DNA of 64,000 bases, from positions 744,001 to 808,000 of the forward strand of contig NJPS01000079.1 of the NCBI GenBank assembly GCA_002946415.1, given 5' to 3'. Position numbers and translations under genes: made by a program. The stretch comes from Rutstroemia sp. NJR-2017a BVV2 (lineage: Eukaryota > Ascomycota > Leotiomycetes > Helotiales > Rutstroemiaceae). Every line of letters begins with the position of its first letter. The stretch's first letter is position 1. The notes beneath the pieces are model-generated. The model made no database searches and had not been told where the DNA came from. It worked only from the letters and a program-made list of their open reading frames with translations. Shown here one piece after another: positions 24,698 to 35,945 of the stretch.

Positions 24698-26422
24698 TTG
24701 CTGACCATCCCAGGTGGTGAGCGACCTGCTCGTTAATTACGTACGCACGATCTCGACGAGCGGAACAAGAGCTTTGGATCTGCGGCTTTCAATTGATGCG
24801 GGTGTGTCGTCCACTTATGCTTCTCTTCTCGTTTGTATTCATCATGGTCCAAAGCTTCGAGCGGCGGAAAATGCAAAAGCAGTGCGCATGTTCTTCACAA
24901 TTTTCGGCGGATCGAGCGAACAACAACACTCGGGTCGTATTTTGACTTTTTCAAACGGATGCTAGGATTTCTTTCATACTCTCTTCAGGTTCTCTTTTTC
25001 GGCTCGACGTACGGTCATCTGGGCGGAGTTTACAGCATAGACGATCCTCTTTTATTTTCTAATGAGTGAGGGGATGCGTTCTTCCCACTGGCTCTTTTCG
25101 ATCAGTCTCAGCACTTTATGTCCCCTTGTACTACCACTATTCAGCAGAGACTGAGCTGCTCCACACAAAACTCTGTTTACGGCCTTCTACGCCTTCGAAG
25201 GTCTCTCGACTTCGTCGTCATTTTTAGTCGCCTAAACTAAAAGAAATCGAAAGCAACTCAGCCCTCACTAAAAATACCATTTGACAACTACAAAACAAAA
25301 TTCGCGAAACGTATTACAATACTCAATATTGACAGCAAGTTCCAACGTGCTCGTTGATTTACGAAGAAAATCTTTTCGATATTCGCAAAATCACACAACC
25401 CCAAAAATTTGATAATTGCCAACTGCCAGTGCCCGCCCTATGTCGCCCTACTCACTCTATTCACTACAGTCATACTACTCTATCAGACATCAAATCAATC
25501 ATTCACATTGCTCCTTTAGAACAGGCGACTAATCGTAAATCACGTACGTGCCTTTGCATTTCGATATATACCTGTCGCGCAAACATCAAATCGCTGAACC
25601 AACTACACTACACGTAATGCGATGGCAAATTTTTCCTTGAATATCGAGCTGAACGTTTTCCATTCAAGGATTGATGCAAACGACATTGACGATTTGAGAT
25701 TTCGAGCACACCGCTTCGCTTTGTTCATTCTGGGAATAGAGAGTAAAGAAAAAGCAAAAGCAAATGGAAAAGGAGGGATAATGGAATCAAAGAACAATAA
25801 CAAGGTAAATTTCCTGAGTTATGAAAACAGTGTGGCTGACTCTAGGAATTCGTTTGTTAGGCTGGGCCAAGGAATGTTGGTTTTGGCGGCGAAATTAGAA
25901 TTGATGGTTGCGGGTACGCGCAGGTAAAGGTAAGGCTACGACCGGTACGTACGTTGGTGATGGAACGAAAGCAAAGGGAAGGCAGACAGAGAGATGCAAA
26001 TGAGTGAACGGTAGGTCTGAATGATGGATAGGACAAGTAGAGCTGCCTTGACCTTTGGTTTTTCCTTTTTTATCTTTACCTGCACGAAAGTACTGGCTGT
26101 GAAGCAAGGCAGCACAGGCAAGGCGAACAATGTGCGTGGCGTTCAGCCCCATGTCTCGTTCTTGAGGCAAGCAAATGTCTGGCACGTTTTCTCGCAAGGG
26201 AAAAAGGTTGGTTGAGGAGATTACATTTCATTTCATTTTTGTGCTTTGGTTTTTATGCGCTGGTGTATTATTTGCATATTTATATCCTTATGGATTAAGT
26301 GGACGGAGTAGATGTCAAGAAAAAAAATAAAAAGAATGATATATATCTCACTTGTTTAAGTCAACTATGATATTGTGGTATTGATTCTTGGAATGCACAT
26401 ATATCTATCTATTCATCGTCGA

Positions 26423-26452
26423 AATCAATTGATCAATCGATTAATCGATTAG
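26423..26452. repeat. Overlapping small palindromes
   Basis: Contains CAATTG, TTGATCAA and two ATCGAT sites spaced 8 bp apart, so the stretch can pair with itself in several registers. AT-rich; may be chance. Confidence 0.4.
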
Positions 26453-27168
26453 TTCCTATATTCGTCTCTATGATTCTGTTTGCTTCATTCGTTTCCTGTA
26501 TATGTAGATGATCTGATAGATGGAAATATATATTTCTAGCTTGTATCGTTCTTCTGTGGAGGGATATGAAGATGGGTGGACGGATGTTGGGTCTAGGAGC
26601 GGAGGGACTTGTATTGTGGTGAGATCTGGAAAGTGATAGGAATCAAGAGAGGGGGGGGGGTTGTCATGCTCGATTGTCATGCGGAGCAGTAGTGGGGTCG
26701 ACGCTGCAGCGCCTTCTCCTCGTGCGTTATTTAGCTATTTACAACTCAGAGGAATGTGTTTGACTGGAACACATGATATTCCACCGTTTTGCTTTCGTGA
26801 AATCAAGTTGGGCGCGCACGATGGATATTCGCAGCATGCATGCTTGGTGCATTGGGACAATAAGTCCTCCTTCCTTTAACACCCTTAAAACCCTTGACAT
26901 CAAACACCCATTTCAAACACTCACATCTCTCCATTCCTTACCGATTTGGCGAGCTGTAAAGGTGAATTCTACAGCAGAGAATAAGTCCGAATAACTATTC
27001 CATATCAGTCAGTAGACACAGCAGGACCACGGGAGATCACCTGCTATGCCTGAGAGCTTCAGAAAGGTATCCTGCTGCGCTTCTCAAGTCATCAACTGAT
27101 AGAACTCGTACTAGAAACACAAGCCCATCATGGCTCAGGAAACGTCACTGTCTTCGCCCCCCTGATTG

Positions 27169-27667
27169 TCACCAAACTGCAATGATATAGTAGATTCCAG
27201 TTCTCCTTTTCATTCCCGTCCTCCGGTAGTGGTGCAAACAGCCGTTTTCACGTTTTCGATGAGTTGCGGGCGGTGGCTTTGCATATGGATTCCGGTGGAA
27301 GAAGGTGGATTTCTGGAAAAGTGGCGCTTGGTAACTTACTTGATGGTGGGAAGGTGTTAATTTTGAAGTCGTAGTTGCTGTTGGCCTCCAGCGAGTAGGG
27401 AATTTTCTTGTTGTTGCTAACTTTGAGGGGTGCTTGCTTGTGATTAGGGACTCTAATGGTAATGCTTGCTGTCTTGTTTGACTGAGAGGGAGTGATGTTG
27501 GAGGGCGTTGGGTTTGCAAGGGATTTGCTTGGTTCGTTGATGTTTTGAGCTTCTAATACTGGCTCAGCATCGGCTGTGGTTGGCCCACGACTACTGAAGG
27601 CTACGAGTTGATGGGGATGGATGAGGAGCCTCTGGATTAGGGAAAAGGTAAGGATCGAGCAGCAAGA
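27169..27667 (-). pseudogene. Possible broken small secreted-protein gene
   Basis: On the minus strand an open frame with no usable ATG runs from 27667 to a good donor (GTAAGT) at 27339. It could splice with acceptor TTTTCCAG to an exon from 27312 to the stop at 27169. It encodes a hydrophilic segment (EPSKSLANPTPSNITPSQ). A signal-peptide-like start, MPHPTALIIMTIFLILLL, lies just upstream from about 27710 but is one base out of frame, and no GT donor lies between them to repair it. It is either a decayed gene, a base error, or a coincidence. Confidence 0.25.
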
Positions 27668-28650
27668 TTAAGAATATGGTCATTATAATGAGTGCAGTGG
27701 GGTGCGGCATTGTTGTCGATATTGTAATCGTACTACGAAGAGCACTGGAGACTCAATGGGTGAGTTAGGTCGGCATCTATCCCGTGGACATAAGTGTACG
27801 TGGAAGGCCGCCTAGGCATGCCGTTCTGAATGGAACCCTTGTTGGGACACCATATCACAATGCCCTACACGTTCCCCCATCCACATATGAAGACGTAGGA
27901 GTCTGCATTGATTTTCTCTAAAGCTATTTCGAATCTTTTCTACGACGCTATAATGATACTATTCAACCGATCCCCTCCACATCATACCATTCCCTCCTCG
28001 CTCCATCCCTTTTTCTCTATAAATGTTATATCTAAGTCTTCATAGGTCAGCATCTCAACTCCCACTTTCTGCGCCGAAGAGAATCAATGTACAAAGGTAG
28101 AAACAAAATCAGAGTCGCATAAATGCATTTGGTGGTCGTCATATGACGGTTCTTGAGGCCGCTCAGTAACACGGACCAATGTTGCTCATCATATTTTGTG
28201 TTGTTTGTTGAGAGGGAGGGGATTGGAATGTAAGATAGAGGGCATTGGGTAAGAGGAGAGAAGATGGTGCTTACATATTTTGACAGAAGAAATAGCGATG
28301 TCGAGGCTGAAGTGGGATGAAGATCATGAGGGACTGCAGGAAGTAAATGGAAGAGATTGAGACGCAGCTGGCGCCGTTCATCAATCGCGACGGTCCATCC
28401 GCGCACCTCAATCCATCTCATTTCTCTTGACTTCCATTGGTGATGATACTTCGAATCATTATCATTCCATGACAACATTCAAAATCAGCGCCGATATCGA
28501 ATCAGAACCGTACCACAACTCAAACAAGACAGATCAAAACAAAAACAAAGAAATGTTTTTGGTTGCAGAGATTTTATACAGGGGTATCCACTGCAATTTC
28601 GCTTCTTCGAGAATTTTTCTCCACTTTGCTTTTTTTTCTTAGGCCGACTT

Positions 28651-29046
28651 TTACGATGAGTGGAGTGTTGTACTTCGAGTTTGACAACCCTGGATGAGAT
28701 ATACTTGAGCTTCAAACGATGGATGTGTTAGCTGCTGATATTCGCGATACGTTATGAGAGGGTTGGAAATTCGAGGGGTTGTCGTGTGGTACTGATTTGT
28801 CGACCCGGAGTCTCCCGGAGTCACCGGAGTTTCGGAGCTCAACTGAAGTGATACAGAACTTCCTGGTGCGCCGCCCATAGTCATCAGGCTGGCGCGACCT
28901 GGACTGCGTTGAAGTTCGTCCGCTTGTGTGTTGTGTAGTGGTACAATCTCTATGTTCCTCCAGAGGTGCCTCGTTGATGCTGAAAGGGGCAGAACGTCAT
29001 CGTACCGAAAGCGATGTACTCGCGTGAATTGGTACACCCATCTCAT
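28651..29046 (-). CDS. Weak hypothetical frame, 131 codons
   Basis: Open frame without recognisable domains; the middle is Ser/Thr/Pro-rich (LSSETPVTPGDSGSTNQYH). It ends near the 3' side of the helicase gene on the same strand. Nothing beyond its length supports it, and it may be spurious. Confidence 0.18.
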   Translation of the reverse strand: MRWVYQFTRVHRFRYDDVLPLSASTRHLWRNIEIVPLHNTQADELQRSPGRASLMTMGGAPGSSVSLQLSSETPVTPGDSGSTNQYHTTTPRISNPLITYREYQQLTHPSFEAQVYLIQGCQTRSTTLHSS

Positions 29047-29115
29047 GCTAAGATATACTGGTGTGTAGTTGTGAAATGGAAATAGTGGTTGCCCAGGACC
29101 ATTATTCAGCCCACC

Positions 29116-30894
29116 CTACTGCAGCTTCACCCATTTCGTATTCTTGTAAAAATCCACAACTTCTGCATCAATATCAATGTCATTCTTCGTCGAATAACCA
29201 GTAACAGTAAGACCATCAAGTGTGGTTGCCCTCGAAAGAGCAACATACAATTGACCACTTTCAAAAATATCTTTTCGAGACACTTCAACATACTTCATCG
29301 TCATTCCTTGGCTTTTGTGGATAGATAGTGCCCATCCCAACATAAGAGGTATCTGAGTTCGACAAACAAGATATTGGTCATTCGGGGACCCCATCAATGT
29401 CTCGAATGCAACAGGTGGGATTTTTGCAACTTGCCCATCGGTAAATAGTACGACAGGTCTGAATTTATTTTTCGCGGTAAATGCATCGACTTGTTCCATA
29501 CGCCATTTCCAATAGTCTCCTGACACTTCATTCGGCAAGTTCTCAGCATTGACGAAGTCAATTATTGTCCCTTGCGAACCATTCACCAGACCTGCTTTCG
29601 GGTTTAGATTGTAGAGCAAAACGACTTTCGCGCCTATCTTTAGGGTGAGATCTTCCGGAAAACGATGATATTCAGAAATCCATTCTAGGTATTCGTCGCA
29701 TTTCGCCCGAATCTTCTCCCGTTGAAGTTCACTGGAGGGTGCTTTTCTCAATGAGCAAGCGCCGTCATGAGCATTCCAGATGGTTTTTGGTTGCGTGATT
29801 GAATGCAGCTGAACCATATTGAAACTATCGACGTCGGCACGTTTTGACATGAGACGGATGGCGAATGCTAGAGGTGGTAGCTCTTTTGGATGGATGAGAT
29901 CGCTCCATTCAGTTGCGCTTAAGGGAATGCCATCGCGGACTTTGTTCAACAAAGCCTTGAATCTCTCGTCCTTCTGTCGATGGATTTGCTCCAACTTGAC
30001 ATGCTTGAGGTTGAGCTCCTTCCATGCTTTTGCTTTGAAAGCCCACTTATCCCCATCTTTGAATTTTGTGCTATTCTTGCAACGTGAACTACTACAAGAG
30101 CGTGTGAGAGTACCAACCATTTCAGCACCACAATTGAGGCAATTGGCGAAAGGTTTCACTGGGGGTAATTGATGGAAATCACCTAGAAAAATTACCTGCA
30201 GGCCACCGAACGGTTCTTCGCTCTCCAAGACATCTTTGAGAAAGATATTCAAACGCTCCAGAAACTGGTTTTCGACCATCGAGATCTCTTCGATTATCAG
30301 CACTTTGAGATGTAAGATTGCCCTTGCCGTGCTATTTTTTGTCTCCCTCAGCAGCTTGTTAAGTGATTGTCTGAAAGAATACGGTTTCCAACCTGCAAAA
30401 GAATATGTCGTTCGCCCATTCAGAGGTAAAGCAGCGATTCCAGTAGGAGCAATTACTTGAACTCTTTTTTTTTTCGTGTCGAAGTACTTTCTCTCCAGGT
30501 TTGCTATGATCTGTAGCAAGGTTACTGTCTTTCCTGAGCCTGCAGCACCTGTCAGGAAAATGTTATGACCTTGCATAGCCATTTCCACCACGGCTTCCTG
30601 CTCGGCTGTAAGCTTCACAGGCTCATGGTTCTGAGAGACGCCGCCTCCAAGCTTCACGTCGTCATTAGACCACTTCCATATAGAATATCCCCTGTGGATA
30701 TTGTTTGGAAACCCCTTGACCTGTGTTTTGCATACATCCCGCGAGTTGAAAACACCAGTCGCCCCAGCTCGTTGCCTTGAGCCGCATGTATGCAGCAAGT
30801 TCTTATCGCGCACGACGGATTGACGGGAAGTGTAACTTAAACGAGTCGTGGATATCCAACGTCGCAAATAGACATCTGTGACCGGGATCTTCAT
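29116..30894 (-). CDS. PIF1-family 5'-3' DNA helicase
   Basis: Intronless, 592 codons. Walker A GAAGSGKT is at residues 116-123. Further motifs are IAPTGIAAL, Walker B VLIIEEISM, FLGDFHQLPPV, GSQGTIIDF, LSIHKSQGMT and LYVALSRATTLDGL, so the SF1B core is complete. PIF1 helicases unwind G-quadruplexes and RNA-DNA hybrids at replication forks, telomeres and in mitochondria. Residues 1-40 are Arg/Ser/Thr-rich with few acids (LRRWISTTRLSYTSR), resembling a mitochondrial presequence. Between motifs II/III and the next core block lies a small insertion with a C-x2-C-x11-C-x4-C pattern (CLNCG ... SCSSSRC) that could bind zinc. It is shorter than canonical Pif1/Rrm3, so it may be one of the additional PIF1 paralogues common in filamentous fungi. 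Confidence 0.9.
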   Translation of the reverse strand: MKIPVTDVYLRRWISTTRLSYTSRQSVVRDKNLLHTCGSRQRAGATGVFNSRDVCKTQVKGFPNNIHRGYSIWKWSNDDVKLGGGVSQNHEPVKLTAEQEAVVEMAMQGHNIFLTGAAGSGKTVTLLQIIANLERKYFDTKKKRVQVIAPTGIAALPLNGRTTYSFAGWKPYSFRQSLNKLLRETKNSTARAILHLKVLIIEEISMVENQFLERLNIFLKDVLESEEPFGGLQVIFLGDFHQLPPVKPFANCLNCGAEMVGTLTRSCSSSRCKNSTKFKDGDKWAFKAKAWKELNLKHVKLEQIHRQKDERFKALLNKVRDGIPLSATEWSDLIHPKELPPLAFAIRLMSKRADVDSFNMVQLHSITQPKTIWNAHDGACSLRKAPSSELQREKIRAKCDEYLEWISEYHRFPEDLTLKIGAKVVLLYNLNPKAGLVNGSQGTIIDFVNAENLPNEVSGDYWKWRMEQVDAFTAKNKFRPVVLFTDGQVAKIPPVAFETLMGSPNDQYLVCRTQIPLMLGWALSIHKSQGMTMKYVEVSRKDIFESGQLYVALSRATTLDGLTVTGYSTKNDIDIDAEVVDFYKNTKWVKLQ

Positions 30895-31620
30895 TCCGCG
30901 GATCTAGTTGACCAAGCATCCAACTGTTGCGCAGGTGGGCATTGCCAACGGTCGTCGTTGAAAATACCGCAATGGTCAAGACGCGTCCGACTGAAAAGAG
31001 CGTGTGGGTCCAAGAACTTCACAATTAATTTCTGCGACAGAATTGCATCGGCATATCCGATCCTCAAGGAGCACAGAAAAGCATGGATGCATTCCAAATT
31101 CCAAAAACAGTTCTCGCCGGAGATTCCAAATTGGAAGTATGCCAAATTATCTTGCAGGTGTGGGTTCTGGATTCGAGGACGCAGCCTCGCGTGTTCCGGA
31201 GCCTCGCGGGGTTATCTTTCACAGCTGCGTGCTCACTGGTGCTTTACAAATTGGACTTGTGTACCCACTCTACCGTTGGCAATGTGCACATCGTTCACCC
31301 GAGCATTTATCGTCTCCAATCACGTACGTCCTTATTGATTCCGATGGTGCACAAATGCACGAAAGCAGAAAAAGCGGGTTTTAGTATTCCAAATACTCGA
31401 GCGGTACCACCATAACTAGGGTTAGCTAGACGGTCACTGCAGGTCAGCTCCGTGCGCCCACCAGTGACGAAAGGGGAGTGGGGTTCAGGGTGCTAAACAG
31501 ATAAGTACAGAAAGCTACCCCTCCTCAACTGCCATTCTCTTGCTCATCTCATCTACAACAGCCTCTCTCGTATACCGGCAAAAGCATTACCAACACATCT
31601 TCCATACACAAGCCGCAATC
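30895..31620. other. Divergent promoter region, helicase and peroxiredoxin
   Basis: 726 bp between start codons. Open frames of 110-126 codons exist on the plus strand but show no domain features and overlap one another, so I take them as chance. Confidence 0.5.
31472..31522 (+). promoter_or_regulatory. Pair of stress-response-like elements
   Basis: AGGGG at 31472-31476 and its reverse complement CCCCT at 31518-31522 lie about 100-150 bp before the peroxiredoxin start. AGGGG is the yeast Msn2/4 core and is recognised by related zinc-finger factors in moulds. A five-base core is weak evidence. Confidence 0.3.
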
Positions 31621-32229
31621 ATGGTTAAAGTCGGAGACTCCATCCCAAACGTCGAACTCAACGAGAAAGACCCTGGCACCAAGGTCAATCTCGCTGCTGA
31701 GTTTGGCTCGGACTCCGGTATCATCATTGGTGTTCCAGCTGCTTTCAGTCCTACCTGTTCGGACTCTCACGTCCCAGGATATATCATGCACCCAAAGCTC
31801 TCCTCTGCAGGAAAGGTCTTTGTGATTTCCGTCAATGATGCTTTCGTGTACGTTCCTCCAACCCTAATCACCCTCAACCTCGCCCTCAATCTTCCCCTCC
31901 CGACAGCATGCTAACTCCTATTGCTCCAGCATGAATGCTTGGGGTAAATCCCTCGACCCAGAGAAGAAGTCCGGCATCCGATTCCTTGCCGACCAGAGCG
32001 GTGAATTCACCCGAGCATGGGATCTTGAGTTCCCTGCAGCCCCATTCCTAGGCTCAAACAGAAGCAAGAGATACGCTATTGAGATCAAGGACGGCAAGGT
32101 CGCGAAGATTAACATTGAGCCAGACAACACTGGTGCTACCGGTATGTGAAAAGGCATTCTGAGACTGGTCTAGAGTACGGTACTAACAAATCGATAGTTT
32201 CCATGGCGGACAAGGTTCTTGGAGAGTAA
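31621..32229 (+). CDS. Ahp1/PMP20-type peroxiredoxin, single cysteine
   Basis: Exons 31621-31847, 31930-32141 and 32198-32229 give 156 codons. The start MVKVGDSIPNVELNEKDPG and the active-site run PAAFSPTCSDSHVPGY are those of the Ahp1/PMP20/Asp f 3 group; the peroxidatic Cys is residue 46. Later blocks VISVNDAFVMNAWGKSL and FLADQSGEFTRAWDL are also characteristic. The enzyme reduces hydrogen and alkyl peroxides. No other cysteine exists anywhere in the protein, so the usual resolving cysteine of Ahp1 is absent. The C-terminus (VSMADKVLGE) lacks a clear peroxisomal SKL-type signal, so a cytosolic location is likely. Confidence 0.93.
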
Positions 32230-32744
32230 GGATGGAGTAAACATTGATAAAATGCGCTTACATGTCTGGATAGCCACACAATGAAAGAAGGGTTAAAGGC
32301 AGTTTATGAATCAAAAATATGATATCCAAGAACCTCCCTTCTGCTCGTGCGTGCTTGCCTTCTTGCTAATGTTCCCACCAATGTGAGACTATGATTTTCT
32401 GCTGACAAAGCTTTTACAAAGATTCATGTGACAACGCGTTCTACCATTGGCAGCACGCGTTGGAATTTAGTCTCTGCTCACCGACACCAAAATCATTACA
32501 TGTGAGCAAGTCCAAACGCTTCTCGAAATAGCTCTCAATACATCTCAACATAAAATTTCATCTTAATTGGCTGATTTTGAGTAGGTGAAGAGTCTCAGAG
32601 CAAGAATTTGGGTCTGTAGACACGGAACTACACCGGGCAGGTAGCAGGCAGACGCGGAGCAATCATCACATACGGGTTGGACAACGATCCCGTAGTCATT
32701 GTCAACAGCATTTTCATCATTCAACAGCGAAACACTTTGTGATC
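32230..32744. other. Intergenic region, no gene seen
   Basis: 515 bp holding the peroxiredoxin 3' UTR and the next promoter. Two ACGCGTT-type hexamers (about 32435 and 32457) are the only repeats noticed. Confidence 0.5.
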
Positions 32745-34088
32745 ATGGCTACATTCGAAAATCTTGTACCTGATGTGAAGTATATCATACTAAAGAATGC
32801 TTCAACTACCGAATTTTTATGGTCTCTTATTAGAGCCTCGCCAGCCTTTTACAACACCTTCTTGTCGCGTCGAGAAGACATTCTATCTTCCCTCGTTGGA
32901 GAAATCATTGGGCCTGAAGTTTGGGATGATGCTGTTGCTGCATTAAATACAGATGATGTTGACTTCACGTCTACGACGACACGCCATGAAATCGAAGACA
33001 TCGTCGAGAAATATGAAGACTTTCACAATAATCTCGCAAACAGACCGCCTCGGAAACACATTACACCCTCGGGCGATGTGTTGAAACTCTTGAAGACACA
33101 TCGCGATGTCATGTTTCTCACTGGGTCATTGACGACTGATCTTCTTAAGCGGTTCGACACAGTAGCAAAATCTCTCAACATCCATAAACCCAGGCCTAGC
33201 TCACCTCCCATATCACGACTCGAGCGATGTAGATTGTATCGTGCCTGGTACAGATATCTGTTTATGCGGAATGCTCTCCGCGATAATGGGTCAGAGTCGT
33301 TAAATAGTTTGCGGGTTCGGGTGCTTAGATGCTATTCCGAGTGTCAGGTGGAGGAGCTGCACTGTGTTGTCAATTTCGTCGATCGAATCACCAAAGAGAA
33401 GTGGCGTCAGGTCGGGGATGAATATTTGGACGCCATAACACAAACGGATCCAAGAGAGTGGGATATGTCTTCAGACTGTTCCAAACAATCAAGATGGAAT
33501 GGAGATGACCGTTACTTTTCAGAGTCTTTCGGCCAGAACAGACTCGAAGCATTCTTTGGTGGCCTGTTTAATGTTAAACTTCCTGTTCTTAGGAGGTTGC
33601 TAACTACAGAGGGCGGAGATCTGAGGCGAACGATCAAAATCCCCATGGACAGCTTTGCGGAAACGACTTTGGCCAATTCTCTGTCCTTTGGAGTTCCGTT
33701 GCTGAATGACCACGACGCAGAAATGCCCTGTGGAAAGCATGCACTCGATCAATCAGAAGGTGAGGGCTGGCTATGGGCTTACGGTGTTGAGGGGAACAAA
33801 AAGTATCGATGCCCAAGTAAATGGCTCCCGGGCGGCTCCGAGCTGCGAGATATGGGATACATCTTCTGGGATAGCACTCGCTTTCAAGCCTCGGAGATAA
33901 TAGAACACAGGTGAGCTAGGTTCATTTGCGCTTCGCAAGGAAGACAGGATTGATAATTTCACAGTGTCGATGATGTCGTTACGCGTATGAGACGGGCTAC
34001 GCTCGACGGACGGATTCAAGAGCCACATGCTCGCAATCCTCTGAGTGTTGAGAGGAGATTGCAAATGTTCTACAAACTGCAAACGTAG
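32745..34088 (+). CDS. F-box-like fungal protein of unknown function
   Basis: Exons 32745-33910 and 33965-34088 join at phase 2 to 429 codons. The opening MATFENLVPDVKYIILKNAS, with FLWSLIRASPAFYNTFLSRR, resembles the degenerate F-box-like segment found at the start of many ascomycete proteins of this size. The rest has no recognised repeat. A WLWAYGVEGNKKYRCPSKWLPGGS...LRDMGYIFWDSTRF block near the C-terminus resembles the ending of related fungal proteins, and the second exon adds a basic tail (TRMRRATLDGR). F-box proteins recruit substrates to SCF ubiquitin ligases, but a true Skp1-binding F-box is not certain here. Confidence 0.78.
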
Positions 34089-34533
34089 ACAACAGAAAAG
34101 ATGCCCTCCTGAGCCTGATGCCCCCTCAGCATGGCACACCTCCTATCTCGCCCTACGAAACACTAAAAATTGTACACCGCGCCACGAAACATTCCAGGAG
34201 TTCTAGATTAATTGCGGAAAGTTCGCAAACAAGCGTACGTAACCTCGCCCGCCAAACACCTTGAAGTTTAGTGGGGAATCATGATGTGTTTTACAATCAT
34301 CTCATCTTAATCTGGACATTCTTCGTACCGGAGGAAAATAACGGATCAGCCCCACCCGTTTCATAACGTTCTCGATCGGCTACGTACCCACTCGGCACTT
34401 TGCAGAGTTCTCGGCCCCAGATCGCTGAGCCCCTGGCTTAATTCCCGAGATCAAGTGGATCCGGAAACGGGGATGTTCACTCTACCTCAAGCACGCCGTC
34501 TTGGTGGGTTATAGTTTTCTAGAAACTATAATG

Positions 34534-34543
34534 TATATATATA
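34534..34543 (+). promoter_or_regulatory. TATA-box candidate
   Basis: An alternating TATATATATA run lies 89 bp before the start codon of the small secreted protein, followed by pyrimidine-rich sequence and CAAATC/CAATCA-type start regions. It is unusually canonical compared with the other promoters here. Confidence 0.45.
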
Positions 34544-34631
34544 CAAGTAGACTTCGCAACTACTATCACCAAATCATTAACAATCATTTCGATCTATCTT
34601 TTTTTCAGCAACCCTTCCAGTCTTTACCAAA

Positions 34632-35136
34632 ATGCGTTTCTTCAGCACCATCCTCAGCATCGCTGCCTTCAGCGCAATCGCAACCGCCACCCTCGACCCA
34701 GCCACCTCCAACACCCAGGGCAAATATCCCAAATCCCCCTCCTGCAGCGGTACGTCCACCCTCTCATCCCCCCTTTCTCTCCACCCAACTAACCTCCCCT
34801 CCCCCCACAGCAAGCAAAGTATCCAAAGCCATCCAAGCCGCCGAATGCGCCTACAACACACGCGTCTCCGGCACGCAAACCTTCGCCGTCTTCGAGACCG
34901 ACCACCAATACGACAGCGTGCACGGCGCGCCCTACGGCACCTGTTCCGCGTACAAGTGCACTGCGCCCAGCGATGATGAGCTGACCAGCGACGAGGACTA
35001 CTGGACGTTTTTCTGGAGCGATGATGGTGAGGAGAGTGGGGTCGGCACTAACTGCATTGAGGATCCGTCGACGGGGGAGTGCGGCTGTGAGAACTCGGAT
35101 GGGACGTTTGTTGTGGGGAGCAGTAGCTGTGTTTAG
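34632..35136 (+). CDS. Small secreted cysteine-rich protein
   Basis: Exons 34632-34749 and 34811-35136 join at phase 1 to 147 codons. A clear signal peptide (MRFFSTILSIAAFSAIATA) leaves a mature protein of about 128 residues with eight cysteines, enough for four disulphides, and no family I recognise. The cysteines fall in the runs SPSCS, AECAYN, GTCSAYKC, TNCIEDPSTGECGC and SSSC at the very end. The mature part is strongly acidic in the middle (DDELTSDEDYW ... SDDGEE). Size, export signal and cysteine content fit the effector or antimicrobial-like class of fungal secreted proteins, but function is inference. The intron sits just after the first cysteine. Confidence 0.85.
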
Positions 35137-35945
35137 ATTTTTTGGTAAAAAGAGGTGGACGTCGGGGGGGTTTTGAGGTTAAGGTTGAGGGGATAGAATG
35201 GGACGGCGTTGATGCGTAAGAATGGATGATTGATTTGCAAGATTTTTGAACAAGCTCTTTCTGTGTTTGCTTGGCTTCTTTTTGCCGTGATTGCTGCCAT
35301 CGTTCTTCTTCCAATTCCAAGTTCTTTCTTCGCTTCTATGCTTCTTTAGACACTCACGCACGATAGTTTCCCTGAGTCTTGCCCCTTTCTCAGTTCGCTA
35401 CTACTTGCAACTAATTCGCATGTTCCGCATCCCCTCCAATTCAACAACCTTAATATTCCCCTGAATGTCCTCTATATCACCCACTACCTCGCTGGACCAT
35501 ATTACCCATCCTCGAAGTAGTCTGCTTTCTGCCCAAATCTTCCTACAAAATAAGGATCTGGCCACCACTACTCACCCTCACCGTCACCCCCTATCACCAA
35601 CTCACAAAACCCACTCCCAAAATCGAGGAAACATTTCAAGCTATTATTATTAAATTATCAGTAATTAACCCATCTTCCATCATTCATAAAGTTCAAGCCA
35701 TATAAGAACCCCCCCAGTCCTACTCTGTTCTCTTTCAGCGATACAGCGAGCCATGCCATTAAATACCAATCTCCGTCTCAATCTTTGACCTGCAAATGTT
35801 AATGAAATCATCAAACTCCATCCCTACCATCTACAGTAATCTTGTAGATGTAACACAGAACACTTGTCCGGTACCATACAGACACGTTCTCCCTCTTGTA
35901 TTTCTCGTTTCCATTTCCCATTGAGTCACTTCTCCATCATATTAC
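35137..35945. other. Convergent intergenic region, no gene seen
   Basis: 809 bp between the ends of the secreted-protein gene and the minus-strand 633-aa gene. Pyrimidine-rich on the plus strand around 35440-35640. No supported exon. Confidence 0.5.

Larger units (their letters stand above)
24698..29115. other. 4.4-kb gene-poor region
   Basis: No confident gene. It contains the RRM gene's 3' flank, a run of ten G at 26651-26660, a small palindrome cluster near 26423-26452, a broken secreted-protein-like frame at about 27.2-27.7 kb, and a weak 131-codon minus frame at 28651-29046. No transposon motifs seen. Confidence 0.5.
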
